From: Neospora caninum Liverpool
Taxonomy: Eukaryota; Apicomplexa; Conoidasida; Eucoccidiorida; Sarcocystidae
Assembly (NCBI RefSeq): GCF_000208865.1
Contig: NC_018390.1
Location: forward strand, 1,536,790 to 1,600,789
Length of the DNA stretch: 64,000 nucleotides
Direction of reading: 5' to 3'
Shown here: in pieces, positions 11,301 through 23,272 of the stretch
Layout: every line of letters starts with the position of its first letter
How positions within the stretch are numbered: position 1 is the stretch's first letter
The notes under the pieces: model-generated
What the model was told of the DNA's origin: nothing
The model's database searches: none
What the model saw: only the letters and a program-made list of their open reading frames with translations
Translations under genes and position numbers: made by a program

Positions 11301-14300
11301 TTCTCTCCCCGAACCTGCCGTCTCGCATGCGGCTCCGCAGGCCTCCGGCGCCAGCTCGGAAGCACCTGCGGCGACTCCGGCCTCTCCTCCACAGGCCGGA
11401 CAGCCTTCCGTTGTCGTCTCCTCGTTTCCTTCGGTTCCGTTTCCGGGCGGCGTGGCGAACGCGTCGGGCGCGCGGACCGTCGTCCAGGTGATGGTTCAAG
11501 CCGTCGCAGCCGTCCCGGGAAACGAAGATTTTTTCCCGAGTGCGCTCCTGGGGGCGCAGATGCCAGCGCGCCCCGACGCCCAGCTAGCGTCCTCTGCTTT
11601 CCCTCTCTCTCTCCCCTTCGCCGGCGCAGCTGGTGCCGCCGTAAGTCGCACGGAGGGTTCCTCGGCTCAAGCGCTGATGCCACTGATAGGCGGAGGGCGC
11701 TCCACCCTCGCAGACTCATATATATATATATATACATATAAGTATATTTATAAGTATATATCTTGTAGCTCTCGTTATCGCACAGCGACAAGCGTCTCGG
11801 ACGGCCACCCATCTCGCGAGCCTCCCGCTTCGGTGACCGCGTCCTCGACGGGCCCATGCCTCTTTCGACGTTGTGCGTTTTTTCTCCCCTCAGGCTGACG
11901 CGTCTGCCGCACACCCTTCCAGTTCGCTCCGTCCTGCGCCTGCTGGGGCGGGTGCGAACTCGACAGATTCCCTCGCTGCCGCACCCACGAACCGCGCGCA
12001 GAGCCTCACCGGGGGCGCGACCGCGAATCGCTGGACATTTGTCCCCGAGACAGGGTGGATGGCGTCGACGTCTGGTACTGGCGGCCACTCGGCGGAGTTG
12101 GCCGCAGGCGCGGGCCCCGTGGGCGTCTCCTCCTTTGACTTCGCTGCGACTCGAGGGGTCGGCGACATCCTCGGCGAGGGCCTGAGCACCACGCTGTGGA
12201 CAACTGAAGATCTGGAAGATCTCTCCTCGCTGCAAGCTGGCGGTGATGGCGCTCAACAGGGGACCCAGCGCGATCTGGAGCAGCTTCAGCGCGTCTTGGA
12301 CCAGGCGTTCGAGGGCTATCGAAGTCAGCGCCGAGCTGTGAAACGCGAGGCGCGGGCCGCCAGGGAGAGGCACCGGCGCGAGAGGCGGGGCGTGGACGAG
12401 GATCCGCTCGCTGGAGAATCCCCCGAGAGAGCACTGGGGCGACGCACACTTCCGAATGCAGCGGAACGCGTGACTCGAAACCCGCCGGCGCCTGACGCTG
12501 CCACGTCTGCCGCTCCAGAGCCGGCTCTTTGCAGCGGAATAAACCTTTTTGACTCACGTCAAGGCACGCATGCGTCAAACGCCAGCGCGCGCCCCTCCAG
12601 CTCGGCCTCTTCCCGGTCTTCTTCCTGTTCCTCGTCTTCGGTGGCTCGGCGTCGGCCTCGTCGTTCTTGGTTTGCGGACGCGGGCGGATCGGCGGGCAGA
12701 AGCGCGAAAGGCCCCGACGGGGCAGGAAGCGGTCGGGACGAAGTCGCCTCGCGCCGTTCGACTGGGTATGCGGCCCCAGAGTGCCCCGGCAATGAGCGAG
12801 GCAGAGCGCGAGAAGGCCCGACCGATTCCTCGCGCTGCATGCGCATTCATCCCAAGGGGGAGCGCAGCAGTGACGCGAGCGTCTCCCGCGTGGGAGCGAT
12901 CTCTTCTTCTCGAGCTGTCGAACCCGAAGAGACCGGGAAGGGCGCGGATGGCGCGGGAGGCGAGGCCGAGCCGCCAGACGGCAACGTGTTCACCCGCCTC
13001 CTGAGGCGTCTTTCTTCCTCCTTTTTCATGTCGCGTACGAGTGAATCGCGCGCCGGAGACAGGTGGGATACTGCAGACGCCAACAGTCGTCGCGAGGGAC
13101 GCCCGGCCGAAGGCGCCGACTCGCCCCGTGCGGCAGCTTCAGAGGCGGCTGTTGAAACGAAGGAAAGCCAGGGAGGAGTGAACGAAAACGGAGGCGAAGG
13201 GAGGGAAGGCGGGCGCAGTCGCTCGCCTTCCCACGCCGTGGGTGGGGCGAGGCGAGGAAGCAGAGACAGACAGAGGGGTGAAGCGCTACGCCTGGCCGAT
13301 CCCGAGGAGACGGAAGACAGACCGCAAATCCAGGCGTCAGGCAGCGGCCAGGCGCCTCAGCCCCCGCCTTGTTGGGGGGGGTCGGCCTCGCTGGTCTCGC
13401 CTGCGTCCTCGTCGTCGCGGCCTCGCACGGCTTCAGTGGAAGATGCTGACGGTCTAGGCGAGGCAGCCGAGAGACGAACTGGCGGAGAAGATGGGATCGT
13501 CTGCTCCGGCAGGTCTGCGGTTTCCGGTTTGTTTCCTTGCTTGTCCATCTCGTCCTCTTCTTTTCCTCTCCTCCCTTCTCTCGAGCGATCGTACTCGACG
13601 CTCAGTGCGGAGAGTCTACAGGACACCGACTTCCGTTCTTTTTCTGAGGCGCTGCCTGGCGACATGGCTTCCTTCGCTTCGCTGGCGCCTGCGCCCCAGA
13701 CTGCGGAGTGGAGACTCGCGGAAGAGAGGGGAGGCGAGCTGCCTCGACGAGGCGACGATCCGAGAGGACGGGAAGAAGGGCGCGGCCTAGGGGGGACGGG
13801 GGGTTGGCGGGTGAAGACGGAAGGAGACAGTCAGGCGCGCGCTCAAGGCGAGAGCAAGGCCCGACCGTCGCAGCCGGTGAGTGGGTTGACAGAGAGAGAG
13901 CGCGCACGCATGCGACGGTATATTCTTCGGCTGGAGCGCCGAAAGCGCATGGAGCGGACAGAGGCGACGCGCGAGCAGAGAGGCAAGACAGAGCGAAGCG
14001 CAGACGGCTCACCGACCGTTTCCGCAGGTGGCGACGAGGCGAAGAGCGAAACAGATCCAACCCGAGACGTCGAAGGAAGAGGCGAAACGCCACACGCAGC
14101 CCTGCCCTCGGGCCTGTCTCGCGCGCTCCTTTGGGCCCGCGGGGGGCCCAAGAGACACCTGGAGGCTGCGCGTCGTGCAAGAAGCCTCGGCGCCTCCGGC
14201 GAGGCGACGAGCGAGGAGGAGAAAGGCGACGGCCGTGGCGAGCGTCTCGCGTCGGAGGGTAGCACAGATGGCGATTCTTCTCGCAGAAGCGAGGACAGTT

Positions 14301-17300
14301 CGCGAGACCAGGCCCTGTCGCTGTCGAGCAACGCGACTGCAACTTTGACGAGCTCGTGGAGTTCCAGCTCGGACAGCAGCTTCATGTCGACCTCGACGGA
14401 GGATGAGGCGGACGAGACCATCAAGTTGCTCCGTTTGGAGAGGAAGGCTTTGCCGTCGGACTTTGAGTTCTTGTCGTCGTTGACTGCTCGCCGAAAGCCG
14501 GTCGCTGGGAGAAAGAGAAGCGAAGACAACTTCTCCACTTCTTCCAGTCCCTCGAACGCCCTCAATTTCTTCAGGGCGCCGAGACGACGCCCCACGGCCG
14601 CTCGTGGCGGCGCGGACACTGCGAGCAACGGCGGCGACGCCCTCGCCAGCCGAAAGGAAAAGGAGCACAGACGACCGACGAGAAAAGATCCTGTGGAACC
14701 TGCCAGGGGCAACGCCGGCGAGAAGAGACAAACCGAGGGGGAGCACCGCGAACAGAGGAGACAGAGAGCGGAAAGGCAGCCGGAAAGCGACGGAGACTGT
14801 GAACAGTGTCCCCAGAGCGACTGGCGTCGGGAGAGCAAAGGGCGGGCAGTCCCTCCGAATCTCGACAAGCGAGAATACGGATGCGACGAAGATCCTTGCA
14901 ATCTGGGGACCAATCCGGCAGATGACGGCGTGGCGGAAAGGTCCGACAGAGACGACGAAGGACGCGTAGGGTTCGGCGCGGACGAACGCCCCGGTGAGCT
15001 TTCGGCCCCGAGTCCCGAGACCACAGGTTCTCTTCGCTCCGCGTCAAGGGAACAACTTTTCCCTTCTGTGCGACACTCCTCCATCGTTCGTTCCTCGTCC
15101 TCTTCGTCTGTCCCTTTGCCTTCCTCGTCTGCGTCTGCCCCTTTGCCTTCCTCGTCTTCGTCTGTCCCTTTGCCTTCCTCGTCTTCGTCTGTCCCTTTGC
15201 CTTCCTCGTCTTCGTCTGTCCCTTTGCCTTCCTCGTCTTCGTCTGTCCCTTTGCCTTCCTCGTCTTCGTCTGTCCCTTTGCCTTCCTCGTCTTCGTCTCG
15301 TCGCCTGCCTGAGGGCGAGCCGTCGGCATCTGAGGACGGCGCCTCGGCGATCTCTCCCCTTCGCGCAAGCGAGACCCAGGCGCGCCCCAGCCCTGCGCCT
15401 TCGCATCGACCTTCGCCGTCTGCCGCGCAGCCACCAAACCCGTCCTCCTCTGTTTCTGCCTCGTCGGTCTCTTCTCGCGTCGCTGGCGGCGCGCCTGCAC
15501 AGGCCACGGGGCCTCTGGTGTTCGATACCCTGCCGGAGACGCGCAACGTCATCAGTTTCGTTCCGCGAGTCGTCGGCGACGGAGACGCCGCTGCCTTGGC
15601 TGCGCTCGGCGCGGGACAGCTCGGCGGGGGCGCGATGAGCGTGGACTTTATGCTGGCGACGGCGCTGTCGGCTCTGGCGCAAGCGGCCGCTCGCAGCAAC
15701 AACGAGTGGCTGCACGTGCTTCTCAACGGCCTCGTGCAACATTTTGCCTCGCCGAATCGATCCTACGTGCTGAGGATCGCCTCTCTCTGCCAGCATCAGC
15801 CGGAGCAGTACTTTGTGATTTGCGGTTTGCTCGCCGGGCGCTTTCGGAATGAGGTCCAGCAACGGCTCAACCAGCGACGGTTCCTCCCGCTGCTCTCGCA
15901 GCTCTTCGACACTCTCGTCTGGTTCGCTCCCGTCCCCTCTCGCGAAAAGAAGTCCCGCGGAAAAGGGAGGGGCTACCCGCCCAGCGACCGCGATTTCGAG
16001 CGGGGCGCAGAGACCACGCCAGCGGCGCCTGGGTGCCGAGGCGGCGAGGCGAGGAGCCCAAGCCAAGACGGAGCCGAGCGGCAAGAGGACGACCTCGAGG
16101 GAGAGGATCCTCTCAAGCTCGCGTGCGAGTCCTCGCTCTGCGGACTGACCGTCGAGTTCCTCCGCGTCATCCACGACGTCTGCGACTTCGAATCCGGAAC
16201 CGTCGCCAGCGCCACGAAACGGTAAGAAGGCGACGAAGCGCCGGTCGCGCAGGGGCTGGCTCGCCTTCTCGAACGCGGGTCGGGCGCGGTCGGTGCCTTT
16301 CCGTCGAGAGAGAGAAAAGACAGAGTCGGGGCACGTGGTGAAAGCTGGAACCAAGCTCCAGAGAGGCAGAGACAGGGAACTCTGAGGAAAGAGTGGGGAC
16401 CGACGCATGTCAACTTATCCATACATATTAACAGCTATTCTCGTTACCCTACACAAATACATCCATATATATATATATATATATATATATACGTGCATGC
16501 ATGTGTGTACATATCCATCTGGAGTGAGAGATTGAGAGATGGGCGGATTGGAAGGTTGCAGCGAGGGGTTCTGTTCGCGTCGGGCTCGCTTCGTTCTCTG
16601 CTTTCAAAGGAGGCTCATCTGCGTTTCTTGGGACCTCCACTGTCTTTGCCTGCACGTCTGTCTTATCGGTGGCGCCTTTCTTTTCGCTCTCGTGTTACAG
16701 GCAGCTGCTGACCGTCCACGAAAAAAACGTGGTCATGCACTCTCTGCGCCGCATTCGGCGCGTCGACATTGCGCGCGACGGCAGGCCGCCGTGCTGCATC
16801 CGCGTGGTTCGGCGTCGCGCCGCCGTCGTTCACCCCCACCCGATGATGTGCGTTTCGCGGTCAGCGCAGGAGCGAGAGGACGAGAAGGCGAGACAGGAGA
16901 GGAAACGGGAAACGCATCAGAGACGACGCGGACGGCCGCAGCCCGAGGACCGCCACGGCGAAACTGGAAATTCAGAAGGCGACGGCGATCCGAAACCTCT
17001 CGATGCTATTGACACAACTCCAGACGTGGCTTCTGATGGCACACCGTGGTCACCTCACAGGGATCCCCCGAAGGCCGCCTCCTCACGCACGTCTTCTGTC
17101 TCATCGCTTGTCGCGTCCTCTCGTTCGTCGTCCGTTTCGTCGAGGTCCTCGAGTGTCTCTTTGTCTCCTCCGGACGCTTGCGGTAGCGATCCGGCGAGCG
17201 ACGGTGGCGGGTACGGGGGAGCTGGCGGACTGGGTTCTGGGAGTGTGCATCAATCGGGCGAGCGTCATCCGCGGGTGATGACGCGGTATGTTTTCAAGGG

Positions 17301-20300
17301 CACCAGTGGGCTGCTGACGAAGTTGATTGCTGTCTACGCGAGCGAGTCGTGTGCCTCGGTGTACAAGTTCTGGCTGGCCTCCTCCATTGAAGCGTGCATT
17401 CGGGGCGGCGATCCGCTCTTGAAGATTTTCGCTGCGGAGCGAGGTCTGCTGCACGTGCTCCTCCGAGACATCGTGAAGATCGCGCGCCAGCAGCACCGCG
17501 TCCAGGCGCTCCAGAGCCGGAGGCGCCTGCGGAGAGCCTCTGCGAACCAGAACGACCAGTGCGGAGGCGATGCGGCGCCGAGCGATGAGGGCGAACGGGA
17601 ACCTGGGCGAGACACGCCGGAGAGGGCGGACGGAAAGGCGCGGTCTCCGGGCCCGCGAGGCGGAGAAGACGGACGCGGGGAGCTGTCAGATGCGGATGGT
17701 GTCGACGCGGCGTTGTCGCCGTTTCATCCTTCGCCTGTCCATCGAGGGATTCTCCAGTCTTGCTGTGACCTTCTCGGCGAGCTCATCAAGTTCAACCCCT
17801 ACGTGCTGCACATGCTGAACGTCTACTTGGCCTCGCGGCCCCGGACGCTGGCTTTGCTGCTCAACGTCCTCGTGGAGAACCTCGTGGACAGCAATGTCCT
17901 CCTGCGCTCGCTCTACCTCACCATCGAGTTCTGTCGCCAAGTGCGTCATCTCCACTGCCTGCTTGTCGGGGCGGCGCGCACGGCCCTTCGCGCCGCCGCC
18001 GCGCCTGCCTCGCCCCTGCCGCTCTGGAGCCTCGGCGACGGCCCAGGGCTCGTCGGGCCTCGAGAGGCAGCGCTCGTGACGCTGCCTGCTCGCCTCCTCA
18101 GGGTGATGAAGGTGTCCCCGAGCGCGAGTCTACAAAACGCCTTAGGGAGGGACGGCCTGTCGCTCCCACCGCCAGCCTTGCTGCCCGCGAGTGGCGGAGA
18201 CAGTGGCTGCTTCCCTGTCTCCCCGGCGGCGCGCCGATCCATTCAGCTCCAGGCCCTCGAGGCCGCGATGAACGACCCTCTCCGGGCCCCGCCGCTTCTC
18301 TCGCCCAAGGCACCGCTCGCGTTTCCGCCTCGGCCTTCCATCCTCCAAACTCGATACTCCGCCAGTGCCTTCGGCGCGCCCTATAGTCGGGGGCCTTCTC
18401 TCGCGGCTGCAGCCACAGCTGCAGCCGCGACTCTCGCCTCGGGGCCCGACGACATGGGCTATGCACCCGCTGCACACGGAGCCGCCTTTGGGCGCCAGGG
18501 GGAACCGCCTTCGGAGCCGTCGAGGTCACGAATCGGAGACGCCCAGGCGTCGGCGGGTTCAGACTCTCTGTCCCGGGACGTCGACGATGCGCTCGTGCTC
18601 CTGAAGAAGGAGTTGCTGCCGCTCTGGCGAGCGGTCCACGTGTTTGAGAGAAACGCGAATAACCCCTACGCACTGCATGCGGCGGAAGATCCCTCAGGGC
18701 TGCGGCGCGCCGCCGCATCTCCCCGAGCCCGCAGAGGAGCCCACAACGCCGTGGCGGCGGCGGCGCGCGCCCTGGCTGGCGGACGCGATGCCGCGAGAGG
18801 CGAGACGGAGAAGCGCCATCGCGGGAAAACAGAGAGGAGACAGGGAGAAACCCTGCCGACCTGTGACAGATTCGGCATGCCTCATCAATTCAGCGACTGC
18901 TGCGTTCGCGGCTGGCACGCGGCGCCTTCGGGCCTCTCGCTACCCTTTGTCGAGGGCCCTTCCCTGCGCTCGCTTCTCGCGCGGTCGGAGACGCAGCGGG
19001 GGCGAAGGCAGACACAGCCATGCGACGAGGAGACACGGAGAGTCGCGGGAGAAGACCAGAACGGACAGGACGCGAAAGCGAAGGAGAGTGACAGGGTGCG
19101 AACAGATCGCGCATGCGAAGAAGCAGACGGCGAGTTCGACGCGGCCTCAGACCAGTTCCATGGGCCCTCTGCTACTTCTCGCGGATCCAGGCCAGAACCG
19201 TACCCAGAAGGCGACAGTCCATCGACGCACGAGGCCGCGTCTTTGCGCCAAGTCGCAGCTTCTTCTTTGTCTTCGCGATGTGGTTCTTCGCCGTTCCCGG
19301 CCTCTGTTGACCTCGCGGAAGCAGCTGCAAAGGGGGGGTACTGGCAGCGGGCGCCGCTGCGCGACGCGCGTGCGGATCTGCGCGTGGAAGTCTCGGCAGC
19401 CATGGCCGACAACGCCCTGAAGAAGTGCCGTGAACTGCATGCAGTGTTCCGCACCAAATACGCCGTGGACATCGAAGACGTCGTTCCCGATGTTGGAAGC
19501 GAAGCAGAGGCCCAACGGCCCCTGTTCCTCTTTTGCAGGCTCCAGCGCACGGCGTTGATCAAGAAGCTCATGTGCGGTAAGTTGGGGTGGAAACTCTGGC
19601 TGCTTGCTCTCGCTCTCTCTCCGTCCCGCGCGGAGGGATCGTTCTTCTTTCGGTCACTCGGGTCTTCTCGCAGATTGTTTTTGGTTCGTTGCGATATACT
19701 TTCCAGACTTCCGGTATTGTCGCATCTCGCCTTTCGTCTCTCCTGTCTGTTTCCCCCCTCTCGCGGGCCTGTCTGCTTCACCTCTCGGCCTTTGCCGTCC
19801 TCGCGCGCCTCTCGCCTTTGCTCTCCGCGGCTGGCGACTCTGCCCCAGCTCCCGCGGCCGCGGCCTGAGCAGCAGTCTGCTCGAGAGAAGAGAGTCTCAC
19901 ACCTCCGTCCTTTCCGCCGGTTTTTGTGTTCCGATGTGTGTCTTGTGTGTGCGCGCGCTGGCCTGTAGGCTTTGTTTTCGCCAGCGTTCCTTTCGTCTTC
20001 GCTTCCCCCCATTCTGCCTTTCTCGTGCTTGTGTCTCCCGCAGTGGTCCCCTTCGACACCGTCGCCCCTGACACGATCTGCTGCGTCAACAGCTGTCTTC
20101 TTCTGCTATTGCTGGCGTTGCTGGATGGCGAACTGGAGGAGACGCTGGACACAGTTCGGCGCGACTTGGCGGAAGAAGAGGTACGGAAAAGAGAAGGAAC
20201 CTTGAAGACAACCTGCAGACAGCGCACTTGGATTTCGTGAACCAGGGTGTCGTGTCGCTCTTCGCTTCCATCGTGTGGATGCCCTGGCCACGCTCGCTCT

Positions 20301-21439
20301 ACCGACTTCCCGAGGCACTGGCATCTACTCGCCATGTTCGCGCTTCCCCCTCCTCCTCTATCCTCAGTTATTCTTCAAAGTCGAGCCTGTCTCGGCTTCT
20401 CTCACTCTTACCGTTAATCGTTTCCCTTTTCCACCCTCTGCGCGCTCTCGTGTATCTCCTGGTTTGGCGCCTCTCGCTTCCTGCCTTCTGCTCACTCTGT
20501 GTGTTTCACTTCTCGGTGGATTCTGCCGTTCCGAGCCTCCCTTCGGGCCCCCACGCGCGCACTTCTCCCGACCGCCTTTCTGTGTCTCTCGCTCTCCTCT
20601 CCCCTCAGGCTGGCGGCTGCCCCGTCCTCGCCCGTCAGGCGCGCGGCGCCTGGCCCTCGCCGCCGGCTGCGGCACCGCATCGCGTCGCGCCTGCTGCGAC
20701 TTCTCTTCTCTTCCGCATTTGCCGAGACGCCGGCAACGTCCCGACGCTCCTCTCGGCGGCGCATGCAAGTTGCCGCCGGTGTCGGCGGGCCGCCCTGGAC
20801 CGCCTGAGGGCGAGGCGGGAGAGAACGGACACCCGGCGCGAAGGCCAGAGGAAAAAAGGCGAGGACGCAGGCCGCGGCAGGACGAGGGCGAGGGAAGAGA
20901 AGAACGGCGAGGGTCCGCGCGAGTCGAGAAGCCCAGGCCGTGCCTTGTCGCCCCCCGCAGCTTCTCTGGGTGAAGCTGGAGCCGCCGAGGGCCGTCCAGG
21001 CCGCAGACTGCGCGGAACGCCGGAGTCCGCAAACGACGACGCGGAGCGACTGAGAGGCGTTCACGCGACAAAAAGGCGCACGGGTGGAGCTGGTCAGAGT
21101 CTCGCTGCTGGCGGAGACTTCCTCCACTGCGCTGCACATCTGCTGCGACAGCACGAGGAAGGCACGGGCGGCCTGGCGCGCGACAAAAAACACTTGCGGG
21201 GCATGAGCCTCCCAGTCCACAACTTTTGGTGTCTCCTCCACTTTTGGCAGCTCCACTACAGTCGGCGCGCGACGGACGCTCGCGGCCTGGAGTTCTCGTG
21301 TCAGATTCCTCTCGCGCTTTGGCACGAGCTCGTGACGATTCTCGGGGGGAAAAGCACGGAACGCAGCAGCTTGGCTTTCCGAGAAGACCGCAGACGGTGG
21401 CCGGCGAAAGCGAGCGAAAGGAAAACGTTACTATCGTAG
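5315..21439 (+). CDS. Giant TRPC4AP/TRUSS-like protein (DUF3689), putative CUL4-DDB1 substrate receptor
   Basis: Seven exons join in phase: 5315-8785, 9173-9457, 9970-11640, 11894-16221, 16701-19576, 20044-20180 and 20609-21439 (stop TAG), giving about 4532 aa; human TRPC4AP has about 800. An in-frame ATG at 5345 has a better start context (AAAAATGG). Family segments occur in the expected order: [17 protein letters not shown] (about 464-572), [20 protein letters not shown] (about 807), [15 protein letters not shown] (end of exon 1), a helical block at about 3057-3160, [13 protein letters not shown] (about 3255), [20 protein letters not shown] (about 3480), [19 protein letters not shown] with [12 protein letters not shown] (about 3600-3665), [15 protein letters not shown] (exon 6) and the C-terminal [16 protein letters not shown] block (about 4460-4500). 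Between them lie Ser/Arg/Glu/Pro-rich inserts. In animals TRPC4AP bridges CUL4-DDB1 to proteins carrying C-terminal degrons with Arg at position -4; that role here is inference. There is no RING or HECT domain. The exon 6-7 join is the least certain. Confidence 0.82.
11718..11734. repeat. (TA)n microsatellite in intron 3 of the TRPC4AP-like gene
   Basis: An alternating T/A run, followed by degenerate TA-rich sequence to about 11760, lies inside the 253-nt intron 11641-11893. Confidence 0.9.
15113..15301 (+). repeat. In-frame 27-bp minisatellite, seven copies (PLPSSSSSV)
   Basis: Seven tandem 27-bp units in exon 4 of the TRPC4AP-like gene encode nine-residue repeats. The first unit reads PLPSSSASA, five read PLPSSSSSV and the last reads PLPSSSSSR. 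The unit length is a multiple of three, so copy-number change would not shift the frame. The middle copies look identical at the base level, which suggests recent expansion or homogenisation. It sits in a low-complexity insert outside the conserved DUF3689 blocks. Confidence 0.95.
16465..16491. repeat. (TA)n microsatellite in intron 4 of the TRPC4AP-like gene
   Basis: A perfect alternating AT tract of about 27 bases in the intron 16222-16700 is followed directly by a TGCATGCATG palindromic stretch (about 16494-16503). Confidence 0.95.
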
Positions 21440-21879
21440 AATATCGGCATCCACCTTTTGCTGTCCTAAGCAGTCCAGTGGGGGTAGAGGGGGTAGAGCA
21501 ATGAAGAGCAAGCGAGCGGGCTGGCGCCGCGTTCTTTTGAGTGCCGTGCAGGGACGGCCTCTGTCTTGGGCGTGTGAGGCGTTCCGGAACCGAACTGCGA
21601 GGGACACACTCTTAAAGCAGGCAAATGCGGAGTTGTCGGCGGTCCCACCCTGGCGTGTGTGTCAACTGGACAGGAAAAGCGCTCTCTGCCCCCACCGCCC
21701 TGGACGGTGCGACGCACTCCGCACACCAGCACGGTCGGGGGGTTCTCCAACGCTGTCCTTTTCCTCTTTGGCCTCGTTGACCCTAACCCAGTTTTGGTGC
21801 GGACTCCAGATGTTTCAAGCGTATCTACATACATGCAAATGTATGTGTAAATGTGAAACGCCTTTGCATACCTATATAC

Positions 21880-21920
<41 letters not shown>

Positions 21921-23272
21921 TTTGAATTGATTTGTAAGGCCAGATGTTCGTGTTTGCTGGCGTGGATCCCGGGTTCGCGGCTACGCTCGCCGTCCCGCGG
22001 AGGTATTGGTTTCCTTTGGGCGTTCCCGCGAGACTCGACAGCAACGTTGGGACCCCTTTGAGGAGGTTTTCTGCGGTGCGCGTTGGTTTTGACCGCTCCA
22101 CCCACACAATCACGAATTGCCGGACTCTTCGCTCCCAGCCACACGTACTTTCTCACGCAGATCAAGTGGCATCGGCGTCTCTCTCGCTACAGATGATAGT
22201 CTATACATGTCATGACACCCTAAGCTTGACTGTATCTGTTCCTTGTTATACTGCCATGCATATAAAGACGTGTGTGTATACACAGAGAGAGATTAAGGCA
22301 GTATCGGCGCCGTTACAGATAGTTAGGCACACGCGTTGTTTAGAGCAGTGGGCAAATGGCTGTGTTGTGCAGGTCGCCATCACTTCCCGCTCCCAACACG
22401 AACGAGAGTCTAAAAGCTGCGAGGCCTGCCCTAAGTGTACATGCGGGAGGTCGTGAACTGCGAAGACGTTGCCACATTTTCCCGCGCGCTGAACGAAGAG
22501 CCAGAGCGCCGGGCCCCTTCGGTTCCGGCGAACGATTCGCGAGAGTCCTGTGAAACGGCGTCCGCTCGTCCGGTTTCTCAAAATTGTGTTCGCTCTGGGA
22601 TCTCTATCGTGTTTTTCCGACCAGGGTGTCTCCATCCTCTGCTTCGTCGCCTGAAGCTGCTATTTCCCGTCCCCGACATCTGGGACGACTTACGCGCTGC
22701 ATCCGGCGTTTTCCTTCTTCGTAGAAAGAGGGCCTATCTGCCTGCGCGTCCTTCGAGGACAGGAGCGCGCGGAGCAAACGCGACCGACCGGGTAGGGAAA
22801 TGCAGATTTCCGTTGGAGTGTCGACGCTTTCTCACAAAGGGTGGCGAGAGGCGTTTGGGATGTCCTTCGCTCAGGAACCTGCGCGTCTTCCGCGCGCGAC
22901 GCCCAGAGTGCGGGGCCGAGACACGACGCACAAAACGCTTGCAGGAGGGAAAAATTTTTCAAAGATTGGCGACGCCGCGAAAGCCGGCGACAACTGTGTC
23001 GAGTCGGCGCTCGTCGCCCCACTCTCGAGCAGGCTCTGAAGCCAAGACATCTGAGCTGAGAACGGCAGTCCACGCCGCCCTCGGTACGTGACCAGAGTCG
23101 GGACAGAATTCCCGGCGATCGCGTGCGGGCGTCTCTGTACGTGCATGTCTCCTTTTCTTCCTCTCTTTCGCCTCCCCACAGAAAGGCCTTTGGCCTGCCA
23201 CACACACTCGCAGCTGACGCAATGGGTTCGCCTGCGGTCGACAACTCTGCCGCGGCACAGGCAAGCACGACA
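21440..23272. other. Convergent 3' spacer between the TRPC4AP-like gene (+) and UAP (-)
   Basis: Both flanking genes end here, so the 1.8 kb should hold two 3' UTRs and their polyadenylation signals. A compound (TA)n(GA)10 microsatellite lies at 21879-21920. Open frames on both strands (for example 22435-23091 plus) carry no recognisable domain and no splice-supported structure, so I call no gene. Confidence 0.5.
21879..21920. repeat. Compound (TA)n(GA)10 microsatellite
   Basis: A TA run at about 21879-21900 passes directly into ten GA dinucleotides at 21901-21920, in the convergent spacer. Confidence 0.95.

Noticed and set aside
13843..15726. A 627-codon minus-strand open frame
   Set aside because: It is the antisense of exon 4 of the TRPC4AP-like gene. 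Its sequence mirrors the sense-strand repeats and it has no independent domain; long antisense frames are expected in GC-rich coding DNA. The same holds for minus frames at 11063-12373 and 18885-20012.
5315..21439. A HECT-type or HUWE1-like E3 ligase as the identity of the giant plus-strand gene
   Set aside because: No HECT domain or catalytic Cys region is present; the conserved blocks and the C-terminus match TRPC4AP/DUF3689 instead.
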